Source: Microbacteriaceae bacterium
GTDB taxonomy: Bacteria > Actinomycetota > Actinomycetes > Actinomycetales > Microbacteriaceae
DNA: 64,000 nucleotides
NCBI GenBank assembly: GCA_031177985.1
Contig: JAPSJW010000002.1
Coordinates: 124,001-188,000 of the forward strand
Direction: 5' to 3'
This document shows, one piece after another, positions 56,490-64,000 of the stretch; the stretch's first letter is position 1, and every line of letters begins with the position of its first letter. The notes beneath the pieces are model-generated. The model was given only the letters and a program-made list of their open reading frames with translations. It was not told the DNA's origin and did no database searches. The translations under genes and the position numbers were made by a program.

Positions 56490-57308
56490 GTGCCCGTCGC
56501 CCGCATCGGCATCTCCGGCTGGAGGTACGCGCCCTGGCGCGGTGAGTTCTACCCGAAGGGTCTGCCTCAGCGCCGCGAACTGGAGTACGCCGCTTCGAAG
56601 CTGAACTCGATCGAGCTCAACGGCACGTTCTACTCGCTGCAGAAGCCGGAGTACTTCCGAGCCTGGGCGGCTCAGACGCCCGACGACTTCGTCTTCCCCG
56701 TCAAGGCGCCGCGGTACATCACGCACCTCCTGAAGCTCAAGCGCAGCCGCGTGCCGGTCGCGAACTTCCTGGCCTCCGGCCCGCTCGCGCTCGGCGCGAA
56801 GCTCGGTCCGGTGCTCTGGCAGCTGCCGCCGCAGCTCGCCTTCGACGAGGCGCTGCTCGACGATTTCCTCGGAATGCTGCCGCACACCACGACCGACGCA
56901 GCGCGACTCGCGACCGAGCACGACGAGCGCCTCGACGGGCGAGACTGGGTGACGACGGATGCGGAGCGCCCGCTGCGGCACGCGGTGGAGGTGCGGCATC
57001 CGTCGTTCGTCGACGACCGCTGGTACGCGCTGCTCGAGAAGCACGGCGTGGCGTCCGTCGTCGCGGATACCGCGGGCAAGTGGCCGAAGCTCGACCGGGT
57101 GACCGCCGACTTCGCGTACGCCCGGCTGCATGGCGACACCGAGCTGTACGTCAGCGGCTACGACGACGAGGCCCTCGACCGCTGGGCGGCGACCGTGCAG
57201 GGCTGGCTCGACTCGGGGCGCGACGCCTACGTCTACTTCGACAACGACGTCAAGGTGAGGGCTCCGTTCGACGCCATCGGTCTGCAGGAGCGACTGCGCG
57301 GATCCTGA
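56490..57308 (+). CDS. DUF72 TIM-barrel protein
   Basis: A 272-residue DUF72 (YecE-like) protein: RIGISGWRYAPWRGEFYPKG then LPQRRELEYAASKLNSIELN with GTFYSLQKPEYFRAWA, FVFPVKAPRYITHL, VLWQLPPQLAFD, HAVEVRHPSFVD and the C-terminal ARLHGDTELYVSGYDDEALD. All are standard for the family, whose activity is unknown. The GTG start has GGCGGAG just upstream and sits nine nt after the previous gene, so they share a transcript. Its TGA abuts the convergent stop (TGATCA). Confidence 0.95.
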   Translation: MPVARIGISGWRYAPWRGEFYPKGLPQRRELEYAASKLNSIELNGTFYSLQKPEYFRAWAAQTPDDFVFPVKAPRYITHLLKLKRSRVPVANFLASGPLALGAKLGPVLWQLPPQLAFDEALLDDFLGMLPHTTTDAARLATEHDERLDGRDWVTTDAERPLRHAVEVRHPSFVDDRWYALLEKHGVASVVADTAGKWPKLDRVTADFAYARLHGDTELYVSGYDDEALDRWAATVQGWLDSGRDAYVYFDNDVKVRAPFDAIGLQERLRGS

Positions 57309-58223
57309 TCAGGGGGCCGGAGCCTCATCCTGGCGGGCGGCCGTCACCGGACCCTCTGCGGCCGGTGCTCCCACCGCCCGGGCGCGCTTCCGCCTGCGCC
57401 TGAGCACGAGCAGCACGATCAGCCCGAGCAGACCGAGCAGCAGCAGCCACGGCAGCAGCACTCCGAGCACCACCAGGAGCCCGGTGAGGAATGCGAGCAG
57501 CGACTCCCAGCCGGCGATGAGGCCGGTCAGGAAGGTGTCCGGCTCGTCGACGGGCGACTCCGCCTCGGAGATGAGGTCGAGGGTCACCGTGGACAGCGAG
57601 ACCTGGTCGTCGAGCCCCCGGCGCTGCGCCTGCAACGACTCGAGCTCGGCCTGCCGTTCGCTGATCGCGCTCTCCAGCTCGATGAGCGCCTTGGTGTCCG
57701 TTGCGGTCGCCATCAGAGTCAGCAGACGCTCGGTCGAGGCCTCGAGGGCGGTGATGCGGGCGTCGAGATCCTGCACCTCGCGGGTCACGTCGTCGGACTG
57801 GATCGACACCTCCTCGACCTCGCCGAGCTCCTCGAGCGCGTCGAGCGTCCCGGTCAGCTCGTCCGCCGGGATGCGGAGGGTCAGCGACGCCCTGCCGTCG
57901 TCGCCGTCGACCGGCGCGTACTCGGTGCGGCTGTCGATCCGCCCGCCGACGCCCTCGACGATCGCGACGGCCTCATCCGCTGCTTCGACGGGCGACTCGG
58001 CGGTGATCGTGAGGTAGCCGTTGGTGATGACCTCGCGGTCGTCTCCGGCGTCCTCGCCGACCGCTCCGCCGCCGTCCTCGGCGACGCCCTCGTCGGGCGC
58101 CGGTGCGGCCGGAACGGGCATGTCGCCCTGCTCGGATGCGCTGCCTCCCCCTGCCGCGGAGCATCCCGCGAGCCCCAGGCACGCGGCCAGCAGTGCTGCT
58201 GTGACAATCGGGGTTCGCCTCAT
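57309..58223 (-). CDS. DUF4349 lipoprotein
   Basis: A 304-residue lipoprotein. The signal peptide ends in LGLAGC (lipobox; Cys21), an acidic linker follows, then the DUF4349 core REVITNGYLTITAESPVEAA ... GGRIDSRTEYAPVDGDDGRA ... TREVQDLDARITALEASTER with a central coiled coil, one membrane span (LLVVLGVLLPWLLLLGLLGL) and a basic tail. It is anchored outside by lipid and by the C-terminal span. The ATG has TACCGT ending six nt upstream. The role is unknown; relatives are envelope-stress-type proteins. Confidence 0.92.
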   Translation of the reverse strand: MRRTPIVTAALLAACLGLAGCSAAGGGSASEQGDMPVPAAPAPDEGVAEDGGGAVGEDAGDDREVITNGYLTITAESPVEAADEAVAIVEGVGGRIDSRTEYAPVDGDDGRASLTLRIPADELTGTLDALEELGEVEEVSIQSDDVTREVQDLDARITALEASTERLLTLMATATDTKALIELESAISERQAELESLQAQRRGLDDQVSLSTVTLDLISEAESPVDEPDTFLTGLIAGWESLLAFLTGLLVVLGVLLPWLLLLGLLGLIVLLVLRRRRKRARAVGAPAAEGPVTAARQDEAPAP

Positions 58224-58445
58224 GACCACACGGTAGGCCCGCTGACCGGCAGAGAAACACCCAACGAAGGTCACGTTTCGCGCGTCCGCCGGTCACGAAC
58301 GGGTCACGAGTATGGAGAAGTCCTCCGCCCACTTCAAGGTCTTACGAGAACTGCCGAACGGTGTTCGAGTGGAAGTCGAACGCGCCGGACGTGGTGTTCG
58401 ACGCGCACAGGCCCCGCCCCTGAGCGGGAGAACGAGGAGAAGAAC

Positions 58446-58637
58446 ATGTCCGACGCCCCCAACCCCATCGAGGTGCAGAAGTACTTGTCCGGCATCGACT
58501 ACCCCGCGAGCAAGGAGGACGTCGTCTCGAAGGCCGAGGAGCACGGCGCCCCGGACGAGGTGCTCGAGGCGCTGCGCGGCATCGACGACCGCGAGTACGA
58601 CGGACCCACGGCGGTCAGCCAGGCCGTCGCCGGCTAG
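58446..58637 (+). CDS. DUF2795 protein
   Basis: A 63-residue acidic helical protein: IEVQKYLSGIDYPASKEDVV then SKAEEHGAPDEVLEALRGID and EYDGPTAVSQAVAG, the DUF2795 pattern of unknown function, common and usually highly expressed in actinobacteria. GAGGAGAAG precedes the ATG. It has an unusually long upstream region (about 220 nt). Confidence 0.92.
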   Translation: MSDAPNPIEVQKYLSGIDYPASKEDVVSKAEEHGAPDEVLEALRGIDDREYDGPTAVSQAVAG

Positions 58638-58739
58638 CAGAGCTGTGCGATCGGGCTGAACCGCGCCGTCGGCGGGCCCGAAGCTCTGCGATCAGCAGAA
58701 CCGCCGTCGCGGGTCGGGAGGCGCGCCTAGGCTGAGGGC

Positions 58740-59738
58740 ATGGAGAAGCGCGTTCTCGGTCGCACCGGTGCGACCGTCTCGGTCATCGGTCTCGGAACCT
58801 GGCAGCTCGGCGCCGACTGGGGCGATGTGAGCGAGGCGGAGGCCTTCGCCGTGCTCGAGGCGTCGGTGCAGGCCGGCGTCACCCTCTTCGACACCGCGGA
58901 TGTCTACGGCGACGGCCGCAGCGAGAGCCTGATCGGGCGCTTCCTCGCCTCGAACCCGGGGCTCGAAGTCTTCGTCGCGACCAAGATGGGCCGCCGGGTC
59001 GAGCAGGAGCCGGGCAACTACACGCTCGACAACTTCAGGGCCTGGACCGACCGCTCCCGCCGCAACCTGGGTGTCGACGCCCTCGACCTCGTGCAGCTGC
59101 ACTGCCCGCCGACCCCGGTCTTCGGCAGCGACCCGGTGTACGACGCCCTCGACACCCTCGTCGAGGAGGGCGCCATCCGCGCCTACGGCGTCAGCGTCGA
59201 GACGACCGCGCAGGCACTCGAGGCGATCGCGCGGCCCGGCATCGCGAGCGTGCAGATCATCCTCAACGCGTTCCGGCTGAAGCCGATCGACGAGGTGCTG
59301 CCCGCCGCATCCGCCGCTGGTGTCGGCATCCTGGCCCGCGTGCCTCTCGCCTCGGGGCTGCTCAGCGGAAAGTACGACACGACGACCACCTTCGCCGAGA
59401 ACGACCACCGCAACTACAACCGGCAGGGTGACGCGTTCGACGTCGGCGAGACCTTCTCGGGCGTCGACTACGAGACCGGCGTCGCTGCCGCCCAGGACTT
59501 CGCCGCCCTCGTCGCCGCCGAGCCCGCACTCGAGGGACGCAGCACAGCGCAGGCCGCGCTCGCCTGGGTCGCCCAGCTCGAGGGCGTCACGACCGTGATC
59601 CCTGGAGCTCGCTCGATCGAGCAGGCTACGTCCAACGCGCAGGCGGGCGACGTGCCTCAGCTCAGCGAGGGCTTCCGCTCGGGCGTGCGCGACCTGTACG
59701 ACCGCTACTTCCGCGCCACGGTGCATCCGCGCTGGTGA
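58740..59738 (+). CDS. Aldo/keto reductase
   Basis: A 332-residue AKR. KRVLGRTGATVSVIGLGTWQ is the typical N-terminus; catalytic residues are in LFDTADVYGDGRSE (Asp, Tyr), FVATKMGRR (Lys) and DLVQLHCPP (His); the cofactor loop is TTVIPGARSIEQATSNA. TAGGCT (58728-58733) lies six nt before the ATG, a clear leaderless promoter. Its stop overlaps the GTG of the MFS gene (GTGA), so exporter and enzyme are co-translated. Confidence 0.92.
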   Translation: MEKRVLGRTGATVSVIGLGTWQLGADWGDVSEAEAFAVLEASVQAGVTLFDTADVYGDGRSESLIGRFLASNPGLEVFVATKMGRRVEQEPGNYTLDNFRAWTDRSRRNLGVDALDLVQLHCPPTPVFGSDPVYDALDTLVEEGAIRAYGVSVETTAQALEAIARPGIASVQIILNAFRLKPIDEVLPAASAAGVGILARVPLASGLLSGKYDTTTTFAENDHRNYNRQGDAFDVGETFSGVDYETGVAAAQDFAALVAAEPALEGRSTAQAALAWVAQLEGVTTVIPGARSIEQATSNAQAGDVPQLSEGFRSGVRDLYDRYFRATVHPRW

Positions 59739-61006
59739 CCGCGCGGCGGGGCGGCCTCGGCACCGCCTTCACCAACGTCTACGTCGCGAGCCTCGCCTCC
59801 AACCTTGGCGACGGCATCGCGCGGATCGCGAGTCCGCTGCTCGCGGTGCGGCTGACCGACGACGCGCTCCTCGTCGCAGGCGTCGCGGCGATCGCGATGG
59901 TGCCGTGGCTGCTCTTCGCGATCCCCGCCGGCATGATCGTCGACCGGATCGACCGTCGCACGGCGCTCGCGGCGGCCAACTTCCTCCGCGGGGCGCTCGG
60001 CGTCGTGCTGCTCGTGCTCGCGGCGACGGGAACCCTCACCATCTGGTGGCTCTACGTGGTCATCTTCATCTACGGCATGGGGGAGACGGTCTACGACACC
60101 GCCGCCAGGGCGGTGATCCCGAGCGTCGTGGCGAAGCCCGACCTGCCTCGCGCGAACGGGCGCATGGAAGCCGGCGAGCTCGTCGTGCAGAACTTCCTCG
60201 CCGGCCCGTTCACCTCCGTGCTCTTCGCGGTGTCCGTGCTCATCCCGCTCGGCACCAACGCACTGGTGTTCGCCGCATCCGCCGTGCTCGCCCTGCTGCT
60301 GCCTCGCGCCGCCGCGGGCTCGCACGTGGACTCCGCGACGGAGCGGACGACTCTCCGCCGTCAGTACACCGACGGCTTCCGATTCATCTTCTCGAACCGC
60401 ATGCTCGCCACCCTGCTGCTGCTGAGCACCTTCATCGGGTTCTGGTTCTCGGCGTCCACCGCAAGCTTCGCGCTCTTCCTCATCGACGACCTGGGGCTGC
60501 CGGAGGCTCTGTTCGGGGTGTTCATGCTCTCGGGTGCCGTCGGCGGCATCCTCGGCAGCGTGCTGGCGCCACGGCTCAAGGCGCGGTTCGGCGCGGGCTC
60601 CACCATGGCGGGGGCGAATCTGCTCGCGACCGTGACGTTCCTGGTGCTCGGCCTCTTCCCGTCGCTCGTCATGGCGGCGGTCGTCTACTTCCTCTCGTCG
60701 GCGGCCGTCATCGTGTGGAACGTGCTCGTCATGTCCCTGCGGCAGAGCATCATCCCGGGTCGGCTGCTGGGGCGCGTGCACGGGTCGTGGCGCACCCTGC
60801 TGTGGGGCACGATGCCGCTCGGGTCGCTCGTGGGCGGCCTGCTCGGGCGAGTGGACCTCGCCCTGCCGTTCGCGGTCGGCGGCGGGGTGGCGACGGTCGC
60901 GGCGCTCGTGTACTTCCGCTTCCTCACAACCCTGCCGAACCCCGAGGACGTCGACAACGGCGACGACGCACAGCCCTCAGCCGGAACGGTGCCGCCGGTC
61001 GTCTGA
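59735..61006 (+). CDS. MFS transporter
   Basis: A 423-residue 12-span MFS protein of the MFS_3/enterobactin-exporter-like group: FTNVYVASLASNLGDGIARI then ASPLLAVRLT, the loop IPAGMIVDRIDRRTALAAAN, and IIPGRLLGRVHGSWRTLLWG in the second half. Probably a drug or metabolite exporter. The start GTG overlaps the stop of the aldo/keto reductase. Confidence 0.9.
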   Translation: MTARRGGLGTAFTNVYVASLASNLGDGIARIASPLLAVRLTDDALLVAGVAAIAMVPWLLFAIPAGMIVDRIDRRTALAAANFLRGALGVVLLVLAATGTLTIWWLYVVIFIYGMGETVYDTAARAVIPSVVAKPDLPRANGRMEAGELVVQNFLAGPFTSVLFAVSVLIPLGTNALVFAASAVLALLLPRAAAGSHVDSATERTTLRRQYTDGFRFIFSNRMLATLLLLSTFIGFWFSASTASFALFLIDDLGLPEALFGVFMLSGAVGGILGSVLAPRLKARFGAGSTMAGANLLATVTFLVLGLFPSLVMAAVVYFLSSAAVIVWNVLVMSLRQSIIPGRLLGRVHGSWRTLLWGTMPLGSLVGGLLGRVDLALPFAVGGGVATVAALVYFRFLTTLPNPEDVDNGDDAQPSAGTVPPVV

Positions 61007-61008
61007 CC

Positions 61009-61836
61009 TCAGTCGTGGTTGTCGGGGTCGAGGCCCGTGCGGTGTCCGGAGTCGAGCGCGGCGATCTTCTCCAGGTCGTCGGCGTCGAGCTCGAAGTCGA
61101 ACACGTCGGCGTTCTCACGGATGCGGTCGATCGACGTCGACTTCGGGATAACGACGAGCCCCGACTGCACGTGCCAGCGCAGCACGACCTGAGCGGGCGT
61201 CTTGCCGTGCTTCTGCGCGAGCCCCGCGAGGGTCTCGTCGTCGAGCACGCGGCCGCGGGCCAGCGGCGACCACGACTCGGTGAGGATGCCGTGCTGCTCG
61301 TCGAAGGCGCGCACCTCGCGCTGCTGCAGCCATGGATGCAGCTCCACCTGGTTGAGCACCGGCACGACGTCGGTCTCGTCGAACAGGCGCTGGAGGTGAT
61401 GGGTGTGGAAGTTGCTGACACCGATCGAGCGGGCGCGGCCCTCCTCGCGCAGGCGCTGCAGGGCGCGCCAGGTGTCGACGTACTTGTCCTGCGTCGGCGC
61501 CGGCCAGTGGATGAGGTAGAGGTCCACGTAGTCGAGGGCGAGCTTGCCGATGCTCTCGTCGAAGGCGCGCAGGGTCTCGTCGTAGCCCTGGCGGTCGTTC
61601 CACACCTTGGTGGTCACGAACAGCTCGCTGCGGTCGACGCCGCTGCGGCGCATGCCCTCTCCCACGCCGCGCTCGTTGTGGTACAGCGCAGCCGTGTCGA
61701 TGTGGCGGTAGCCGTGCTCGATGGCGGCGGACACCACCTCGGCGGCCGAGTCGTCGGTGATCTTGTAGACGCCGAGTCCCAGCTGGGGGATGCGGTGGCC
61801 GTCGTTGAGGTCGAGGAGCGGGGAGAAGGCAGTCAC
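61009..61836 (-). CDS. 2,5-didehydrogluconate reductase-like aldo/keto reductase
   Basis: A 275-residue AKR of the AKR5 type. PQLGLGVYKITDDSAAEVVS, HIDTAALYHNERGVGEGMRR (Asp, Tyr), FVTTKVWNDRQGY (Lys), YLIHWPAP (His), GVSNFHTHHLQRL, NQVELHPWLQQ and VIPKSTSIDRIRENADVFDF are all canonical for DkgA/B-like enzymes. The start is GTG, with AAGAAT six nt upstream. Convergent with the MFS gene. Confidence 0.95.
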   Translation of the reverse strand: MTAFSPLLDLNDGHRIPQLGLGVYKITDDSAAEVVSAAIEHGYRHIDTAALYHNERGVGEGMRRSGVDRSELFVTTKVWNDRQGYDETLRAFDESIGKLALDYVDLYLIHWPAPTQDKYVDTWRALQRLREEGRARSIGVSNFHTHHLQRLFDETDVVPVLNQVELHPWLQQREVRAFDEQHGILTESWSPLARGRVLDDETLAGLAQKHGKTPAQVVLRWHVQSGLVVIPKSTSIDRIRENADVFDFELDADDLEKIAALDSGHRTGLDPDNHD

Positions 61837-61892
61837 CGTTCCATTCTTCCAGGCTGAGCTGGTGCACCAGTCGCGTTGCGTGACCCGAAGGT

Positions 61893-61966
61893 GCGCCGGG
61901 AGGAGCATTGTCGTCCGGGCGGGGCGGTGTACCGCTCCCACGGTGCGACAGCGCTCCCCGGGGCGC
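61893..61966. repeat. Clover-like palindromic repeat, copy 2
   Basis: GCGCCGGGAGGAGCATTGTC and CGACAGCGCTCCCCGGGGCG are imperfect arms around an inner GCGGTGTACCGCTC hairpin. It aligns with the inner part of the element at 32068-32164 (shared GCGGTGTA-CGCTC and GCGACA-C-CTCCCCG words). It lies between the start of the AKR gene and the end of the next leftward gene. Confidence 0.7.
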
Positions 61967-61982
61967 CTTCGACCGAGTCGAC

Positions 61983-63191
61983 CTAGCTCGGCTGGGTGGC
62001 CACCGCATCCGTGTCGGGCAGGGGCGACGCGTCCCGGCCGCGCAGGTCGGGGTGCGCCCGATGGAACACCGCGGGCACCACGAACCCGACCGCCGCGATG
62101 ACCGCCGCAGCCCAGAAGCCGCCGTCGGGGCCGTAGCCGTCGATGAGGAACCCGGCGACGGCCGACCCGACGGCGGCGCCGATCAGCTGACCGGTGCCGA
62201 CCCATCCGTAGGCCTCCGCCGTGTCACTGAACTTCACGCTCGCGGAGACGATCGCGAACATGACGGCGAGGGCGGGCGCGATGCACAGCCCGGCGATGAC
62301 GAGGGCGAGGGAGAGCGACCAGAACTCCCACGCGAGGGCGGCGAGCACCGACCCGATGAAGATGACGAGCATGCGGCGGGCGAGCGCCCAGGGCCCGATC
62401 GGGATGTGCCCGAAGGCGAATCCGCCGCCGAGCGAGGCGACGGCCCAGATCGCGAGCACGATGCCGGCCTCGGGGCCGTGGTCGCCGAAGGTCGCCACGA
62501 CGGAGGCCTCGGTCGCCGCAGCCGCACCGACGAGCAGGAAGCCGACGACGGTCGCGAGCACCACGGGCGGCCGGCGCAGCACGGCTCCGAGGCGCCGCTT
62601 CGAGCGGGGGATCCGCACCCGGCCGACCTCCGGCGAGGCGATGAACCAGGCGCCGCCCGCGATGAGGAAGAAGGCGGCGACGAGGATGCCGAGAACGGTC
62701 GACACCTGCGTCGCGATGACGGTGATGACGACGGGTCCCGCGATCCAGATGAGCTCCTGCGCGGAGGCGTCGAGCGAGAAGAGCGGCGTGAGCTGCCTGG
62801 AGGTCACCATCTTGGGATAGATCGTGCGGACGGCCGGCTGCACGGGTGGCTGACTGAGACCGCCCACCAGCCCGACGACCATGTATGCCCAGAGCGGCAT
62901 GGGAGCCAGCGCGATCGTGAGCATCGACAGGGCGGCTATCGCGGTGGTGAGGATGAGCACGGGACGCATGCCCCAGACGCCCATCCACCGGCTGGTGAGC
63001 GGCCCGGCGACGGCCTGGCCGACGCTCGTCGCTGCGAGCACGAGGCCGGCGGCGCCGTACGATCCGAACACGAACTCGACGTGCAGCAGGTAGGCGAGCG
63101 AGAGCATTCCCGAGGGGAAACGGGCGGTCAGCTGGGCAGCGATGATCCGCGCCACGCCGGGCGTTCTCAACAGGCTGCCGTAGGTGCTCAC
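61983..63191 (-). CDS. MFS transporter
   Basis: A 402-residue 12-span MFS protein. RIIAAQLTARFPSGMLSLAY starts the first span; the loop 2-3 motif is LTSRWMGVWGMRPVLIL; SLGGGFAFGHIPIGPWALAR and AYGWVGTGQLIGAAVGSAVA are in the second half. Similar to sugar-efflux or drug-exporter MFS members in actinobacteria. The start is GTG with TAAGCT nine nt upstream. The divergent ribonucleotide reductase promoter region follows. Confidence 0.88.
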   Translation of the reverse strand: MSTYGSLLRTPGVARIIAAQLTARFPSGMLSLAYLLHVEFVFGSYGAAGLVLAATSVGQAVAGPLTSRWMGVWGMRPVLILTTAIAALSMLTIALAPMPLWAYMVVGLVGGLSQPPVQPAVRTIYPKMVTSRQLTPLFSLDASAQELIWIAGPVVITVIATQVSTVLGILVAAFFLIAGGAWFIASPEVGRVRIPRSKRRLGAVLRRPPVVLATVVGFLLVGAAAATEASVVATFGDHGPEAGIVLAIWAVASLGGGFAFGHIPIGPWALARRMLVIFIGSVLAALAWEFWSLSLALVIAGLCIAPALAVMFAIVSASVKFSDTAEAYGWVGTGQLIGAAVGSAVAGFLIDGYGPDGGFWAAAVIAAVGFVVPAVFHRAHPDLRGRDASPLPDTDAVATQPS

Positions 63192-63265
63192 GAAGGAACC
63201 AGCTTAGTCCGCGCTGAGCGCTCAGGAATGTGCTGGTCACGGGCCCGCAGACCCCGTGTCGGAGG

Positions 63266-63314
63266 TCCTCCACAGACTGTGGGGAAGTCCGCGGAGTTGT
63301 CCACACCTGTGGAC
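63266..63314. promoter_or_regulatory. Cluster of DnaA-box-like sites upstream of the nrd gene
   Basis: TTGTCCACA (63297-63305) is the actinobacterial DnaA box; TGTGGACGA just after it is an 8-of-9 match on the other strand, together forming GTCCACA-CC-TGTGGAC. A second pair, CCACA-GAC-TGTGG at 63270-63282, adds weaker matches. The cluster fits DnaA-linked control of dNTP synthesis. Confidence 0.6.
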
Positions 63315-63320
63315 GACACG

Positions 63321-63368
63321 CCACTACATCTAGGGCCATTGCAATGTCGGTGGCCCGATATATAGTGA
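63321..63368. promoter_or_regulatory. Two NrdR-box-like sites
   Basis: CCACTACATCTAGGGC (63321-63336) and GCCCGATATATAGTGA (63353-63368) match the NrdR consensus acaCwATATaTwGtgt at about 11 and 12 of 16 positions. Their starts are 32 bp apart, the three-turn spacing expected for tandem NrdR boxes. The ribonucleotide reductase gene begins 66 nt further. Confidence 0.7.
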
Positions 63369-63433
63369 TTCAACGCCCAGGCCGGGGGTCGATCCGACCG
63401 CAGTTCTGATGGGGAATTCGAGGAGTCCAACCG

Positions 63434-64000
63434 ATGTCGATCACTGTCGTCAAGCGCAACGGCGAGCGCGAGCCGTACGACGCCAACAAGATCAATCTGG
63501 CGATCGAGCACGCCACGCGCGGTCTCGACGAGAACGTCGCCTGGGTCACCCAGATCGCGACCGAGCTCGAGATCACCCTCTTCGACGGCATCACGACGCA
63601 GCAGCTCGACGAGGCCGTCATCCAGGTCGCGCTGCAGAACGTCAAGGACGACCCGGCGTTCGACACGGTCGCCGCCCGCCTCCTCCTCAAGACCATCTAC
63701 AAGCGCGTGCTCGGTGACTACGAGAACGAGGCCGAGCTGAAGGCGCTGCACGCGGCGCACTTCGCCCCCAACGTGACCCGCGGCGTCGACGAGGGCCTGC
63801 TCGACCCGCGCCTGACGACGATGTTCGACCTCGAGGAGCTCTCGCGCCACCTCGAGCCCGCGCACGACGAGCTGCTCAAGTACATCGGCGTCGTGACCCT
63901 CAACAACCGCTACGGCATCAAGGGCCGCAACGGCGACGCCCTCGAGGTGCCGCAGTACTTCTGGATGCGCATCGCCATGGGTCTCAGCCTCAACGAGGCC
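63434..64000 (+). CDS. nrdA: Ribonucleoside-diphosphate reductase, large (alpha) subunit, N-terminal part
   Basis: The first 189 residues of a class I ribonucleotide reductase alpha chain; the gene continues past the right edge. It opens with an ATP-cone allosteric domain, ITVVKRNGEREPYDANKINL then AIEHATRGLDENVAWVTQIA, followed by the all-helical start of the catalytic domain (FDTVAARLLLKTIYKRVLGD and the LNNRYGIKG, VPQYFWMRIAMGLSLNE segments). An ATP cone favours NrdA-type (Ia) over NrdE (Ib). GAGG lies about eleven nt before the ATG. Upstream NrdR-like and DnaA-like boxes predict repression by NrdR and coupling to replication. Confidence 0.93.
   Translation, partial: MSITVVKRNGEREPYDANKINLAIEHATRGLDENVAWVTQIATELEITLFDGITTQQLDEAVIQVALQNVKDDPAFDTVAARLLLKTIYKRVLGDYENEAELKALHAAHFAPNVTRGVDEGLLDPRLTTMFDLEELSRHLEPAHDELLKYIGVVTLNNRYGIKGRNGDALEVPQYFWMRIAMGLSLNEA

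Overview
This is a GC-rich chromosomal segment of a Gram-positive actinobacterium, most likely of the family Microbacteriaceae (Micrococcales). The grounds are high GC with G/C-rich third codon positions, frequent GTG starts, promoters of the TAnnnT type placed 6-7 nt before start codons, and small protein families typical of actinobacteria (SCO4848-like, DUF6458, DUF2795, SCO4226-like DUF4242). I see no transposase, prophage or CRISPR array. The content is mostly monocistronic metabolic and membrane genes, one tRNA, one decayed gene and several families of dispersed palindromic repeats.

Layout. 1-2.9 kb: flavin oxidoreductase (cut by the left edge), HNH protein, a GbsR/MarR regulator divergent from an SDR enzyme, and a DUF1801 protein. 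3.2-10.3 kb: a sugar-uptake operon (lipoprotein binding protein, two permeases, GH3 glycosidase) and its LacI-type regulator; related CGAAAC-type operators lie in front of both. 10.5-16.8 kb: a VTT/DedA protein, a MarR regulator divergent from an EamA transporter, an unusual pair (repeat protein plus PqqD-like/M50 membrane metalloprotease) and a voltage-sensor-type potassium channel. 16.8-23.9 kb: small membrane proteins, a multiply frameshifted GNAT pseudogene, an AlaX-like hydrolase, a DUF2975/HTH pair, an FMN alpha-hydroxy-acid enzyme, an aldo/keto reductase, an SDR and a coiled-coil membrane protein. 24-28 kb: a 1,230-residue helicase-like protein whose Walker A and B motifs are both degenerate, then a low-complexity protein grown from 21-bp repeats. 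28.1-38.3 kb: mscL, FmdB-type zinc ribbon, 5-formyl-THF cyclo-ligase, galU, GNAT, membrane proteins, a geranylgeranyl-reductase-like flavoprotein with an apparent CTG start, an aldo/keto reductase, a desaturase-like flavoprotein, a lipase maturation factor and tRNA-Ala(CGC). 38.3-53.2 kb: VOC proteins, LigD-type polymerase, argG, LysE, GH42 beta-galactosidase, a LuxR-type ATPase regulator, an LLM enzyme, VanZ and an SRAP protein. 53.2-55.4 kb: an ars locus (arsR divergent from a small Cys-containing protein, a flavoprotein and arsC) with no efflux pump. 55.4-64 kb: a PQ-rich membrane protein, DUF72, DUF4349, DUF2795, aldo/keto reductases, two MFS transporters and the start of a class I ribonucleotide reductase preceded by DnaA-box and NrdR-box-like sites.

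How things work together. The 3.2-10.3 kb block is a self-contained, negatively regulated oligosaccharide import and hydrolysis unit. The ars locus senses and reduces arsenate but would need an efflux protein from elsewhere. The 12.7-15.7 kb pair looks like a substrate plus a membrane processing or export protein and is the best candidate for an undescribed system. Across the window, 27 genes have a -10-like hexamer 6-7 nt before the start codon and so are probably transcribed without a leader; I used this to settle several starts.
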